64,000 bases of DNA from Chelydra serpentina (Eukaryota > Chordata > Testudines > Chelydridae), in the NCBI GenBank assembly GCA_037349315.1, contig JBAIAC010000042.1, positions 620,001 to 684,000 on the forward strand, written 5' to 3'. The position numbers and the translations under genes are program-made. Position 1 is the first letter of the stretch, and each line of letters begins with the position of its first letter. Shown here piece after piece: positions 10,463 to 21,700 of this stretch. Below the pieces are notes generated by a model. The model did not search any database and was not told the DNA's origin. It saw only the letters and a list, made by a program, of their open reading frames with translations.

Positions 10463-12624
10463 GAGGATCCAGGCCCTGAATCCCCGACTGTGCTTTAAGC
10501 TTCCCTGGGTCTCACCAGGCTGCAGGTCTGTTTTCTCCCTGGGCCTCGCTGGCACATTTTCTGTCTGCCACCCCTTCTTGGAAACGGAGCCCCTCAGCCC
10601 ACCCGCCCTAGCAACCCATAACTAGCGCGAGTAGTTTGAACACACCCTCTGCCAGGTATTGCATCGAAGGTCTGAGCCTCCCAGGTTACCATTTAATGCT
10701 TTCAGGGGACACGGGGCAGTTGTGAAGTGTGAAATGCACAGACTTCACTAGCTCACCCTTATCTTGGGAGTCATTGTGGGGTCTGCGCTTTGGAAGGCAG
10801 GGGTCCCTCTGCCCCATCAGGCTCCTACCTGCAGCTGAGCTCAGCTCAGCTGGAGCTAATAAGAATCATAGAACTGTAGAGCTGGAAGGGACTGAGAACA
10901 CCTAACACACATACACACACACACCCGCTCCCTGTCCTGAGGCAAGCAAGACCAAGCACACAGAATGGCGGATGAGAATGAGAGGTCAGTTCCTGCCCTT
11001 TCATAACCTTACAGATCCTCTGTTTTATAAGCTTAATAGGTAAGCATGTGATTCCAACCCCTCCCCAACAGGTGACCTCATTGCTGGGCAACCTCTCCCC
11101 TGCTAAATTAGTTCCTCTTGACAGGGGCCAGCCTCTTGTCTAGAGCAAGTATATTTCAGTGGTCAGGCACTTAAGTGATTGGCCCTCTTTTGTGAGTCCC
11201 CCCCGCCACACACACACACCTTGGATTTCCAGTTCAACCTGGAGGCAAACACACAAAAAGATGACACCTAGCCCCCGACCCCATTTAAAATGTAGTTTGC
11301 AGCTTGGTAAAGATACTGGGAGCGTACCAGCTGCCACAGGGGAAGAACCCACGTGAGTTCTACTACTGATTTATAATAGATTCTTGATCTCTCAGAGATA
11401 GATTAATGGCTTAACCCCTGCAGTGGGAGAGCTAATGTCCTGCTAATGGTAATCCGACAACGATAACATAATGGAGATCAATGGTTCTCCATGACCACCG
11501 AATATAGGACACACACAGACGCTGCCCTAGCTGAGATCCAGGGTTTTGTGCCGGGCGCCGCACAGACACAGAGCGAGAGGGAGTCCCTGCCCAAAAGAGT
11601 TTACATTCAGAGGCAGCATAATCAGCTGGTGGCGGATCCTCTCCACCTGTCACCCCCGGCCTGGTCTTACAAAAGGAATTTCTACACCAGTTGAGATCCC
11701 GAAGCTCAGAAACCTGTCAACAGATCCAGCTAATTTCCACTGCCATATAATCCTCTTCCTGTGCTGTTTCCCCATCTCACTTACCCCATCTTCGGCTACC
11801 ACTACCCCCGAAAATATACACAGCCACTCAAAGGGCAAATGACAGAGCGATTTATTGACACTTGCCCCCTAAATGAACATTGGGACTACATCATCTCCTG
11901 TCATTTGTAACTGTGACCTTTGTGTCTCTGTTTGCAAATATTGTTAATGCCAACCCCATGCTTTTAAAAATAACCAGCCAGGCCCCGCAAAATCACAAGG
12001 TTATTGCAAAAAAATCTTGAGAATTATTTTTTGAAAAAACAAAACAAAACCCCAAACAAACTAAATCACGGGTTCTTGTTCTGATTTCTGAGCCTCTAGG
12101 GGTCAGGATTTTAAGTGTTTCTGCATAATTGTGAAAGCTAAAAACTTACTGTTCATTTAAAAAAAAAAGTGCGCTTCTCACATGATTCCAGGAGCTGGGG
12201 CTGTTCAGAACAACACCGGCTATCTTGAGATTCACGATAAAATAAGGTGCGCGGGCAGCACTGACATGTTAGGGGAGAATGTTAAAGTTGGGATTGTTCT
12301 GCAATTGAGAGGCTGTGACAGTGAGCGGCGAATGATTATACGGCAGTGGATTATTGGCGGTGTCCCTTCGTTGTTCATTCTCAGACATTCTACGGTGGCG
12401 AGGGTTGAACTTCCTTTACAAAAGTGTTAAGATGGTTTTTGGGGTATCAGCGGGGTCCCCACTGCACCCCACTTTCACCTTTGGCTTATTGAATATGGCA
12501 TTTTATTCCTCATTTTAATTATCTAGTCATTTTATTATTGAGGTGGTGATCTTGGAAACAGTTAAGCACACACTTAGCGATAAGCATGTGTGTAGCTGTT
12601 TGCATGGTCCGAAACTTGAACTGT

Positions 12625-13032
12625 AAACTCTATGGGGTGGGGGCTGTCTCTCGCTGTGTGTCTGTGCAGCGCCCGGCACAATGGGGCCCTGATCTCAGCT
12701 GGGGCAGGGACTGTCTCTCGCTGTGTGTCTGTGCAGCGTCCGGCACAATGGGGCCCTGATCTCAGCTGGGGCAGGGAGCGTCTCTCACTGTGTGTCTGGG
12801 CAGCGCCCGGCACAACGGGGCCTGATCTCAGCTGGGGCAGGGACTGTCTCTCCCTGTGTGTCTGTGCAGCGCCCGGCACAACGGGGCCCTGATCTCAGCT
12901 GGGGCAGGGACTGTCTCTCCCTGTGTGTCTGTGCAGCGCCCGGCACAACGGGGCCCTGATCTCAGCTGGGGCAGGGACTGTCTCTCCCTGTGTGTCTGGG
13001 CAGCGCCCGGCCCAACGGGGCCCTGATCTCAG
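12625..13032 (+). repeat. 67-bp minisatellite, about 6 copies
   Basis: It has the same unit as the 6150 array but more variant copies (CCGGCACAATGGGG, GGGAGCGTCTCTCACTG). The equivalent array in the right arm is at 43810-44095 on the minus strand. Confidence 0.9.
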
Positions 13033-15063
13033 AACCTCTATCCCACTTCACAATATTACCAGTAAATAAATACAAATCTGGCAAGCAGCACAATGTTTTC
13101 ACAAAGATTATTTTCCCCTAGAAGTGACCGTGCAATGCATCCAGCCAGGACACACAGACGGGGTCCGCAACAAGGAAAAGGCGCTGCAGCCTGTAAAGGG
13201 TTAACTGGTCACATGGCTAGTTGGGGCAGCATATTAAAGGAAGCTGGGTTAAAGGGGAATGAAGTGGGGGTGGAAGTGGAGGTTCCTTGGGAATGGGGGC
13301 AGGGAGACAGGAAGGAATTGTGAAGGGAGGTTCTGAGACTTAGTATTTGGGGGGGAGGGGTTTAGCATGCGGGGGAGGGGCTCCAGGCTGGGAGGGTTGG
13401 TCCCTGCCTGCTCCCAGGCCTGTTCCAGCCTTCTTGGTCCCACTCTTGCCCTCCACCCCCCAAGCTGTGCGCCAGTTGTGCAAGATTGCAATATTTCCAT
13501 TGCGGGGGCACTAGCTCCCCGGCTTTGCCACCCCAGGGGGAGGTGTGTGTCCTCTTTATTCCTGGGGGGCTGGAGTGGGGAAAACCTCTGGCCATTAGGG
13601 CCTAGCAGGTGGATTTGCTTTTCTTTAGTGGACAATAGAACCATTGACGTCAAAGGCGCAGACGTAAGTCAGCGGGGGGTCTGCCCCCCTTGTCTCCGGT
13701 GGAGCTCTGGCGGATTCACGCCACCAGGGGCTGTAACCCCAGATTCTGACATTCCATTTATAAGTAAAGCTGAAAATACTGGAGCCGTTTCAGAGACTGA
13801 AGCATTTGACTTTCCCGATCAGTCGTGCCGCTGTCTAGAGCAGGAAAGCCGCTTTCTGGCAGAGCCATTTTAATTCAGTGCTGCAGACGTCAAATTCAAT
13901 CGTAGTCTTTTTTAACGCCCCACAGCCGCCCTCTGAACCCTGACTTGATCCTGGGAGCCTGTGGAATGAAGCAGAAAGTCACAGTCAGTTTGTTTCGGTT
14001 GATTAAGGAGCCTGTAGCAGCTCTTCCTCGCGGGGTCTCACGTTGTGGTTTCTTCTTCCATCTCCATATTTCCCCCTCCCAGACCAATTGTGGGAAATGG
14101 GTTGGTCAGATGGGGTCCTGGAGAACCCGTGTCCATGTTACCAAACCTTAAGCAGCACGACCCCATTATGCCCGTCTTGGTGCACCCCCTGGGGAACTCG
14201 GCTCTGCAGCACACCCCGTGTAGCTCTGTGCCTAAGAGACACAATCTGGTCCTGAAAGTGAAGTCACAGCCCTGCTGCGGGAGCCCTGACCACTTCAGTT
14301 TAACAACCCAGGGCCTGTCTACACAGGAACTGGAGCGGAAATAAGGATATTAGTTGTCATTCACACCTTGCTGCAAGTCTGCCTGGGGACCCTTTTATTG
14401 AGGACTAAGAGGGCCCTCCTTGAATTTAGCTTAAATTGGTAAATTACCATTGTTTTTGAGTCCTTTCAGTTCTAGTTACCATGCAAAGAAGCCCAAAGAA
14501 ACATTGTCATCGTAATTCCTGTGTCAATTCACAAATGAGGCTGCTGCCTGCGTAGACATGCTTTATTAGTGTATCTGCAAACTCAGCGATATGGCTTATT
14601 ATGAGGAGCAGGCCAAATTTTTTCAAAGGGACCATTTTCCCATTGGAAAAAGCTGCTTGGATTTAATTGAAATGTCCTGCAGGAATGTATCAATTTCGTT
14701 GGAGATTCTTCATAGTTTGCTAAAGTTGAAATGTTTCGCTTTGTATTTTTCTTTTCATGTTGCCGCTTTTGTTTTGACTTTAATTTTACTCGAGCATTAG
14801 CTCTCACAATCTATTCCATAAGGCTCCAGGATGGTCTGTTTTCATGCTGAAGCCGAGGGGGTATGTAGAGTCGCTGTGCAGTGATGGAGACAGCTACATG
14901 CATGGCTGAGAGCTCGTTTTGGTCAGAATGTCGCCCAGTTCAACCCTCGCTGGGGTTTGTTTGTGGCTACAGTCCAATTTTTCAGTTCTCAGCTATGATG
15001 ACTTTACAAATTACACACTGGGATGGCAAAGCCTGTATCTACATCATGCCAAGAGTCCTAGGC

Positions 15064-15502
15064 CAGAGGTGGCCAACCTGAGCCTGAGAAGGAGCCAGAA
15101 TTTATCACTGTACATTGCCAATGAGCCACAGTAATACGTCAGCAGCCCCCCATCAGTTTTTCCCCACACCGCACCTCCCACCCACCGGCAGCCCCGCCGA
15201 TCAGCGCCTCCCTTTCCCTCCCCCACCTCCCGATCAGCTGTTTCGTGGCATGCAGGAGGCTCGGGGGGTGGGAAGGAGTGAGGGCACGGCAGGCTCAGGG
15301 GAGGGGGCGGGAAGGGGTGGAGGGGGGGCAGGGCCTGTGGCAGAGCCAGGGGTTCAGCAGGGAGCACCTGCCCCCCCCCCCCAGCACATTGGAAATTTGG
15401 CACCTGTAGCTCCAGCCCCAGAGTCGGTGCCTATACAAGGAGCCGCATATTAATTTCTGAAGAGCCGCATGTGGCTCCAGAGCCACAGGTTGGCCACCCC
15501 TG
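15064..15502. mobile_element. hAT-type element, TIR CAGAGGTGGCCAACCTG, perfect 8-bp TSD
   Basis: The ends are CAGAGGTGGCCAACCTGAG and CACAGGTTGGCCACCCCTG, nearly perfect inverted repeats. The flanks are TCCTAGGC at 15056-15063 and 15503-15510. It sits inside a left-arm segment absent from the right arm. The inside is CT/GA-rich and codes for nothing. Confidence 0.88.
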
Positions 15503-16566
15503 TCCTAGGCCATTGTGATATCAGAGGTTATGATGGCCAATCCCCATGATTATTCTACAGCTAATTTGAATGCTACTGTGCCATTGATTGCATGAGGGAA
15601 AGGACACAGATGCTGGATTACTTGGCCCAATTGCCACAGCCATTCAACTGCTACCAGTATAATATAAAATAAGAGTTGAAAGGATGAAACAATCTGTTAC
15701 ACAGAAATTTCGGTGAATTTCACAGCTTCACAGAAAATTTTGTTTCACGGAAACTTCGCCTTCTTGTTCCGAAGCTTTGACAGCCCTACAGTGAATGTTT
15801 AGCTAGTTGGCCACTGACATCGATGGGACAGGTGACTTGGGAGGAAGGAAAAGGTAGCTGGCAGGATGTAAGCCAGGCTAGAATGTACTTGGTTCTAACT
15901 TTGTGCTGAGGCTATTTTCCTGGCTGTATAAATAAATTGATCTATTAGCATCCACTAGGCATGGATTTTAATTGCTTCTGCAGTGCAACATTCCTGGGTG
16001 GGGTGCAGGTATTGAACTCGTGGCCTGTGTGTCTGAAAAAGCACAAGTCACTCACGGGAGCTAAAGGACGCAGCTAGATTAGTTTAAAGTCGGTAGCAGA
16101 CTCCTAATATCTGACATGCAGCCACTAGAGTCACACCGTAAGCATGGGTGACTGCTAGGCTTTTGTGCCCCAATGGGTACAAATTGGAAGCAAGAGCTCC
16201 CCATGCCTATGGGGCGCGTTCCCCCTGCACCACCTCTTAGGAAGAAGCAGCAAGCTCTCTCCTCTTTGGCTGGCCAGTTCTTCCTCCTTCACTGTGGCTC
16301 CAGCCCTGAGGGGTGCTGGCAGGGAGCAGTGGTACTCGGGAACGGGAGAGCCGTTATGCCTGGCTCCTGTGCAGGGGTACACAAGCCGTGGTTGGTTGTT
16401 TCTCCTGTGTCCCTTCCCTTGTGCATCTGTCAAACCTTTAGTCTAGAGAGCAACAGGCGAGTTCTGCAGATCGTGTGCACACCCACCGGGCAACCCAGCC
16501 AGAGCCTTTATTTACCTGTGTAAAGGGGTGTTTGCACAAGGAGACTGAGGAACACTCATTAGAGAG

Positions 16567-17505
16567 TACCAGAGGGGTAGCCGTGTTAGTCTGGATCTGT
16601 AGAAGCGACAAAGAGTCCTGTGGCACCTTATAGACTAACAGACGTATTGGAGTATAAGCTTTCATGGGTGAATACCCACTTCTTCAGATGCATGCTGTGG
16701 AAATGTCCAGGGGAAGGTATAAATAAGCAGGGAAGGGGAAGGTATAAATAAGCAGGGAAGGGGAAGGTATAAATAAGCAGGGAAGACTCTCCACAAAGCG
16801 GACGTGGGGACAGGGCTTGGGGGGGGGCTCGCTGGAAGCTGTTGCTTCCTGTCTGAACGGGCTGATCTGCTTAAAAGGGCAATGTACTTGAAGTGGGGTC
16901 AGCGTATTTAAAGAGGCAATGCATGTCTCTCTCTCTCACTCCTCATGCACGCACCCCCCAGCACTTTGGAAAGTCAGCACCTGTGCAGCCGAGCATGTGC
17001 TGTCAGGAGCAGGGAGCGGTGCGCTCCAGATGGATAGCGTGGGCTCATCACCATGTTCAGTTTTTGCAGGAAAGTGTTTGCAGCCACTGCCCTGCATCTA
17101 TTGTGTTTGCTCCCTCCTGCCTCAATCCATGCTGCCTTGTAGAGTGTGAGGCTACATTAGCAACAGCCTATTAACCCTTGAGGGCTCAGCCGAGGGCTAG
17201 TTCATCATTTAGCAGCAAGGCATTCCCTGGGAAATATCCCACCCTCTGACTCCACCACCTCAAGCAAGCTTCACAATCATTCACTGCTGTGTACAATATT
17301 AAACTATTTGTTTAAAATTGTTTAAAACGTATACTGTATATGTATATAATGTCTTTTGTCTGGCGAAAAAAATTTCCCTGGAACCTAACCCCCCCTATTT
17401 ACATTAATTCTTATGGGGAAATTGGATTCACTTAACATCGTTTCACATAAAGTCGCATTTTTCAGGAATATAACTACAACGTTAAGTGAGGAGTTCCTGT
17501 ATTGT
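16567..17505. mobile_element. Left-arm-specific insertion with GTAGCCGTGTTAGTCTGG element and 24-bp repeats
   Basis: The right arm passes from the equivalent of 16566 to 17506 without it (41000-41080). The insert begins CAGAGGGGTAGCCGTGTTAG and has three 24-bp copies of GGTATAAATAAGCAGGGAAG plus GGGA at about 16705-16785. It ends with an AT-rich part containing GTATACTGTATATGTATATA. Confidence 0.65.
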
Positions 17506-17854
17506 CTTGCTGAATTTGGCTCATGTCACAGGTCTGGTCGGGCTCCCCCTGCTGGCGGCTCCCCAGATTGCTGTGAGGATCCAGGCCCTGAATCCCCCAC
17601 TGTGCTTTAAGCTTCCCTGGGTCTCAGCAGGCTGCAGGTCTGTTTTCTCCCTTGGCCTCGCTGGCACATTTCCTGGGCACCCCCACGCTCAGTCTGCCAC
17701 CCCTCCTTGGAAACGGAGCCCCTCAGCCCACCCGCCCTAGCAACCTGCAACTTGCGCGAGGAGTTTAAACACACCCTCTGCCGTGGTGCACCAAAGGTCT
17801 GAGCCTCCAGTCCCGGGTGACTGTTTAACATTCTCAGAGGACACGGGGCAGTTA

Positions 17855-17929
17855 TAGGGTTGCCAATTCTCCCGGACCGGACGCCATTTTGCGGCAACGG
17901 CGTCCGGTCCAGGAGAGTCGGCAACCCTA
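17855..17929. mobile_element. Short hairpin MITE, TIR TAGGGTTGCC
   Basis: The 75-bp element folds on itself around CCGGACCGGACGCC/GGCGTCCGGTCC. It is flanked by GGCAGTTA and GGCAGTTG. Unit 1 (near 10720) has the empty site. The right arm carries the same insertion at 40557-40652 with perfect flanks. Confidence 0.8.
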
Positions 17930-18607
17930 GGCAGTTGTGAAATGCACAGACAGACTTTGCACAGAATTCGAACAGCACTAGTGTCCTCTGCTTCAGACAA
18001 AGCACAAGCGAGAACAGATCATTTAGAAAACAACTAGCACTCCATACCCTTCACTAGCTCCCCCTTCCCTTGGGAATCCTTGCGTGGTCCGTGCTTTGGA
18101 AGGCAGGGGTCCCTCTGCCCCATCAGCCTCCTATATGCAACTGCTCTCAGCTTGAGCTGATAAAAATCATAGACCTGTAGAGCCGGAAGAGACTTTCATT
18201 TGCCCCCCCACGCCTTAGATATCCAGTTCAACCTGGAGGCAAACACACAAAAAAGATGACAACTAGCCCCCCACCTCCATTTAAAATGCAGTTTGCAGCT
18301 TGGTAAAGATACCGGGATCGTGCATAATCTTGCTCAAAGTCCTAAATTGGACAGACGGATTCCACAAAGTGTCCCCGGTGCAAGGCTTAAGTAAGCTGCG
18401 GTTTGAGGAGTGGGCATCTATAGCAGGCTCAGATTATCACGGCAGCTGAGTCACCCGTGAAATCCGGTCCACTGCCCTACATTGTGTCTCTCAACTGCTA
18501 CGAGTCCCAGAGGAGCTGGTGTGGGACACTCTGCATGGGCTGAACCAGCAAATGACACGGCAGGGCATTTTCTAAGCATGAAATAGTAAAACTCAGGAGA
18601 CACTCAC

Positions 18608-18720
18608 AGTTCTTCATGGACAGGGGCACCATCCACCCAGGTCCACTTCTTTTGTGTAGAGTTAGATGTTAATCCAATCCAAACAGTATGATCAGCTGGT
18701 AGGACAGGCTGCAGGTAATT
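18608..18720 (-). CDS. Gene B exon 5, CTLD part 2
   Basis: 113 nt, TTGCAG acceptor and GTGAGT donor, identical base for base to gene C exon 5. Confidence 0.85.
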
Positions 18721-21700
18721 CTGCAACAGAAGCGGCTGGGTGAATGTATTGCTCTAGAAGTCTTTTATTTCTGCCCCCAGCATTAGCAGCACATGATTTT
18801 AGACATGTGCAGTGCAGAAAAACCTACAGGCAATAAACTGGCACAACATACTGTGCTGGAGAAAGCCGCTTCACTTCTCTGGGCCTCAGTTTCCCCTTTG
18901 TGAAATGGGGATAATGAGCTGCAGTTTGACCGTCAGGTCTATTTGGATTGTAAACTCTTTGGCTCAAAGACCACGTCTCCCGATGGGCACAGCCAGCTCC
19001 CCACGGAATGAGGCCCCCATCTTAATTGGGCCCACTAGTTGTGCTACCTTAATGGAAATAAATAATTATGATGATGATGACATTATTATTCATAAAAGAC
19101 CTAGAATCGTAGCACTGTGAGCTGCTGACCTGTAAACAAAATATCGGGTTTGAACCACATTCTTACCAATTACCTTTTCATGGAGGTGCCTGGCAGGTAC
19201 GTAGATAATTATTGCTATTTGTGCTCTGGTAGAATTTAGGAACACAGGAATGGCCAGACTGGATCAGCCCCAGGATCTGTCTAGCCCAGTGCCCTGTCTC
19301 CCACAGTGGCCGACACTGGCTGTTTCAGAGAAAGGCGTAAGAACTCTGCAGTAGCAGATGTAGGATGATCTCACCCCACACTGGTTCCCATCCTGATCTC
19401 TAGTAGATAGACTCTAGGTCTCGAACAGATCAACGGTGTAAGCCCTGCAGCAGGAAGTTTACTATCCTGAACAAAGCTCTTCCAGCGTTAACTCATCTCT
19501 CTGGATATTCATTATCCACGTTAGCTTCCAGTCTCTTTTGGACTATTATTTGTGAGCCACAATCAATTACCTGGGCCCCATTGTGCTAGGTCATGCAGTG
19601 GTTCTCGAACTGTGGGTCAGGCGGGACCCCAAAGTGGGTTGCGACCCCATTTTAATGACTTGCTGTGGCCCGAGGGCTTCTGCCTGGGGCAGCAGTGCTC
19701 GGGCTCCGCCCCCCTATTTGCCGGGGCAGGAGGTCTTGGGCTCCAACTCCATCCCCACTCCCCCGCTCGGGGTCATGAGTAAGTTTCGTTGTCAGAAGGG
19801 GGTCGCGGTGCAAGGAAGTTTGAGCACCGCTGTATAGAGACACGTAACAAAGAGAACAGACACGATGAGCGGCTCTCTCTGTGCCCGACATAAAATGTAC
19901 GTTACCATCTGTTCCCGGTCCTGGAGCACCAGCAGTTGAGATCCCTTCTTTGAACAGTCGTCATGGCTCTTGCTCCAGGTGTCAGTCTTCTTAGACAGCC
20001 AGTAGCACTTGTCCCCGTGCAGCACCCAGTCCCCGGGGCAGAGTTTGCACCCGGAGCCACCTGCAGGGGCAGTGGGAAGAGGCGGAGATCATTAATGGTT
20101 CTGCAGTTTCTGAACACTGGGGAATTCTTTCCCTCCAGTCAACTGCGGAGTCAGACAAATCTCCCAGAGCTAGACCTGCAGCCTTTCTTGTGGGCTGGCC
20201 TGTTCTCCCCTCCTGGCTAACCCACCCCCCTCCCAATTCCCTGAGCTGAAACGGGGATGTCTCAGAACGAAGGGCCCAGTGCAGCTGCTGCAGGGGAACC
20301 TGCCGAAATCCTCAGAGTCCGGTTGCTGCCGGATGGGATGGAGGAAGGGCAGGGAAGCCGCCTCCCCGGTTGAATAGGCCAGTGTAACACCCCCACATGG
20401 GTCCTCCAGAGGACCTGACCCCCAGCCCTTCAGCACTAAGAGCACACGCCACTTGAGCTACAGTAGGTCTGGAAGTTCTGGGGTTACTCTGGACTCTTAG
20501 GGTAGCGCACCTGATGTATCGCATCTCGGAGGCAGGTACCGTAGGCACTTCAGCAGTCTGGCCATGTAGGTGCTAGCCCAGGTGGGTGCCAATAACAACT
20601 CAGGCACATGGCTCAGGGAAAGAGTTTCTAATTAGGGCTGGCAGGAAGGGGAGAGGTTTGCAGGTTGCCTCGGCGCCGACTCTGTGAGTGCTCCAGGGCA
20701 AAAGCAGCCACCGCTGTCCAAGGAGCTCGGGGGAGGGGGCATAGCAGGGGTGGGAAGAGGCAGGGTGTGGGCGGGGCTTTAGGGGAAGGGGAGGAGTGGA
20801 GTGGGAAGAGGCAGGGTGTGGGCGGGGCTTTAGGGGAAGGGGAGGAGTGGAGTGGGAAGAGGCAGGGTGTGGGCGGGGCTTTAGGGGAAGGGGAGGAGTG
20901 GAGTGGGAAGAGGCAGGGTGTGGGCGGGGCTTATGGGGAAGGGGAGGAGTGGAGTGGGAAGAGGCAGGGTGTGGGCGGGGCTTTAGGGGAAGGGGAGGAG
21001 TGGAGTGGGAAGAGGCAGGGTGTGGGCGGGGCTTTAGGGGAAGGGGAAGAGTGGAGTGGGAAGAGGCAGGGTGTGGGCGGGGCTTTAAGGGAAGGGGAGG
21101 AGTGGAGTGGGATGAGGCGGAGTAGGGGCGGGGCCTCAGGGGAAGTTGTGGAGCAGGCGCTGGAAGAGGTGGAGTGGAGGCAGGGCCTCAGGGCAGAGCG
21201 TGGGGTGGCACATCCACCCGGAAAAATGAAACTCAGTGTAATGCTTACAGACCCTGGTCAGCCGCGGGCAGGATCAAACCGAGGACTTCTGGAGCTTAGT
21301 GCATGAGCCTCTACAGCCTGATCTAAAATCCATGGGTCTCAGCTAATGTAGAGCAGACTCATTTGATCTCGTTCTCTCGCTCTAAGTGGTCTTGGTGACA
21401 CTAGATGGGACAGAACACCCCACCCAGTCTCTACTCCAGCAAACAACCATTTGCAGGTTCCCAAGCCAGGTTCAGTTAGTCTCTCTCACTGAAGACCCTT
21501 TGCACCAGTTCCCTGCCCAGCTGCCGCGGCTCCCCCGTGAGCCCCCCACAAACCTCCGGCCATCACAACTCGTTCCACAGGTGGCTCATCCCGCAGTTCC
21601 TGGGGCTTCTCTCCTGCTGCCACATGGCTCCCCCTTTTCAGACAGAACCTGGCCACTTCCTGGGTCAGAACCTTTCCCCTTACCTGGGCAGGGGAAGGAG

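Larger units (their letters stand above)
4550..11330. repeat. Tandem duplication unit 1 (older copy)
   Basis: This block is collinear with 11670-18320. Shared landmarks are ATTTCTRCACC at 4558/11677, TTAATGCCARCCCC at about 4825/11945, the 67-bp minisatellite, the AAGGAAGCTGGGTTAAAGGG segment (6890/13240), and a segment near 10470/17575. The copies are clearly diverged and carry private insertions, so this duplication is older than the B/C palindrome. No CTLD exon was found in either unit before 18.6 kb. Confidence 0.7.
11670..18320. repeat. Tandem duplication unit 2
   Basis: This is the partner of 4550-11330. It lies wholly within the left palindrome arm, so the older tandem duplication was partly copied into the palindrome. 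Confidence 0.68.

Noticed and set aside
13367..13873. 168-codon frame, mirrored at 43013-43507 and partly at 7109-7324
   Set aside because: It is conserved only because the DNA is duplicated. The unit 1 copy is broken, and no family or splice pattern is recognisable.
20665..21306. 213-codon open frame rich in Gly, Glu and Arg
   Set aside because: It is the 51-bp minisatellite read in one frame. No start context, splice signals or domain.
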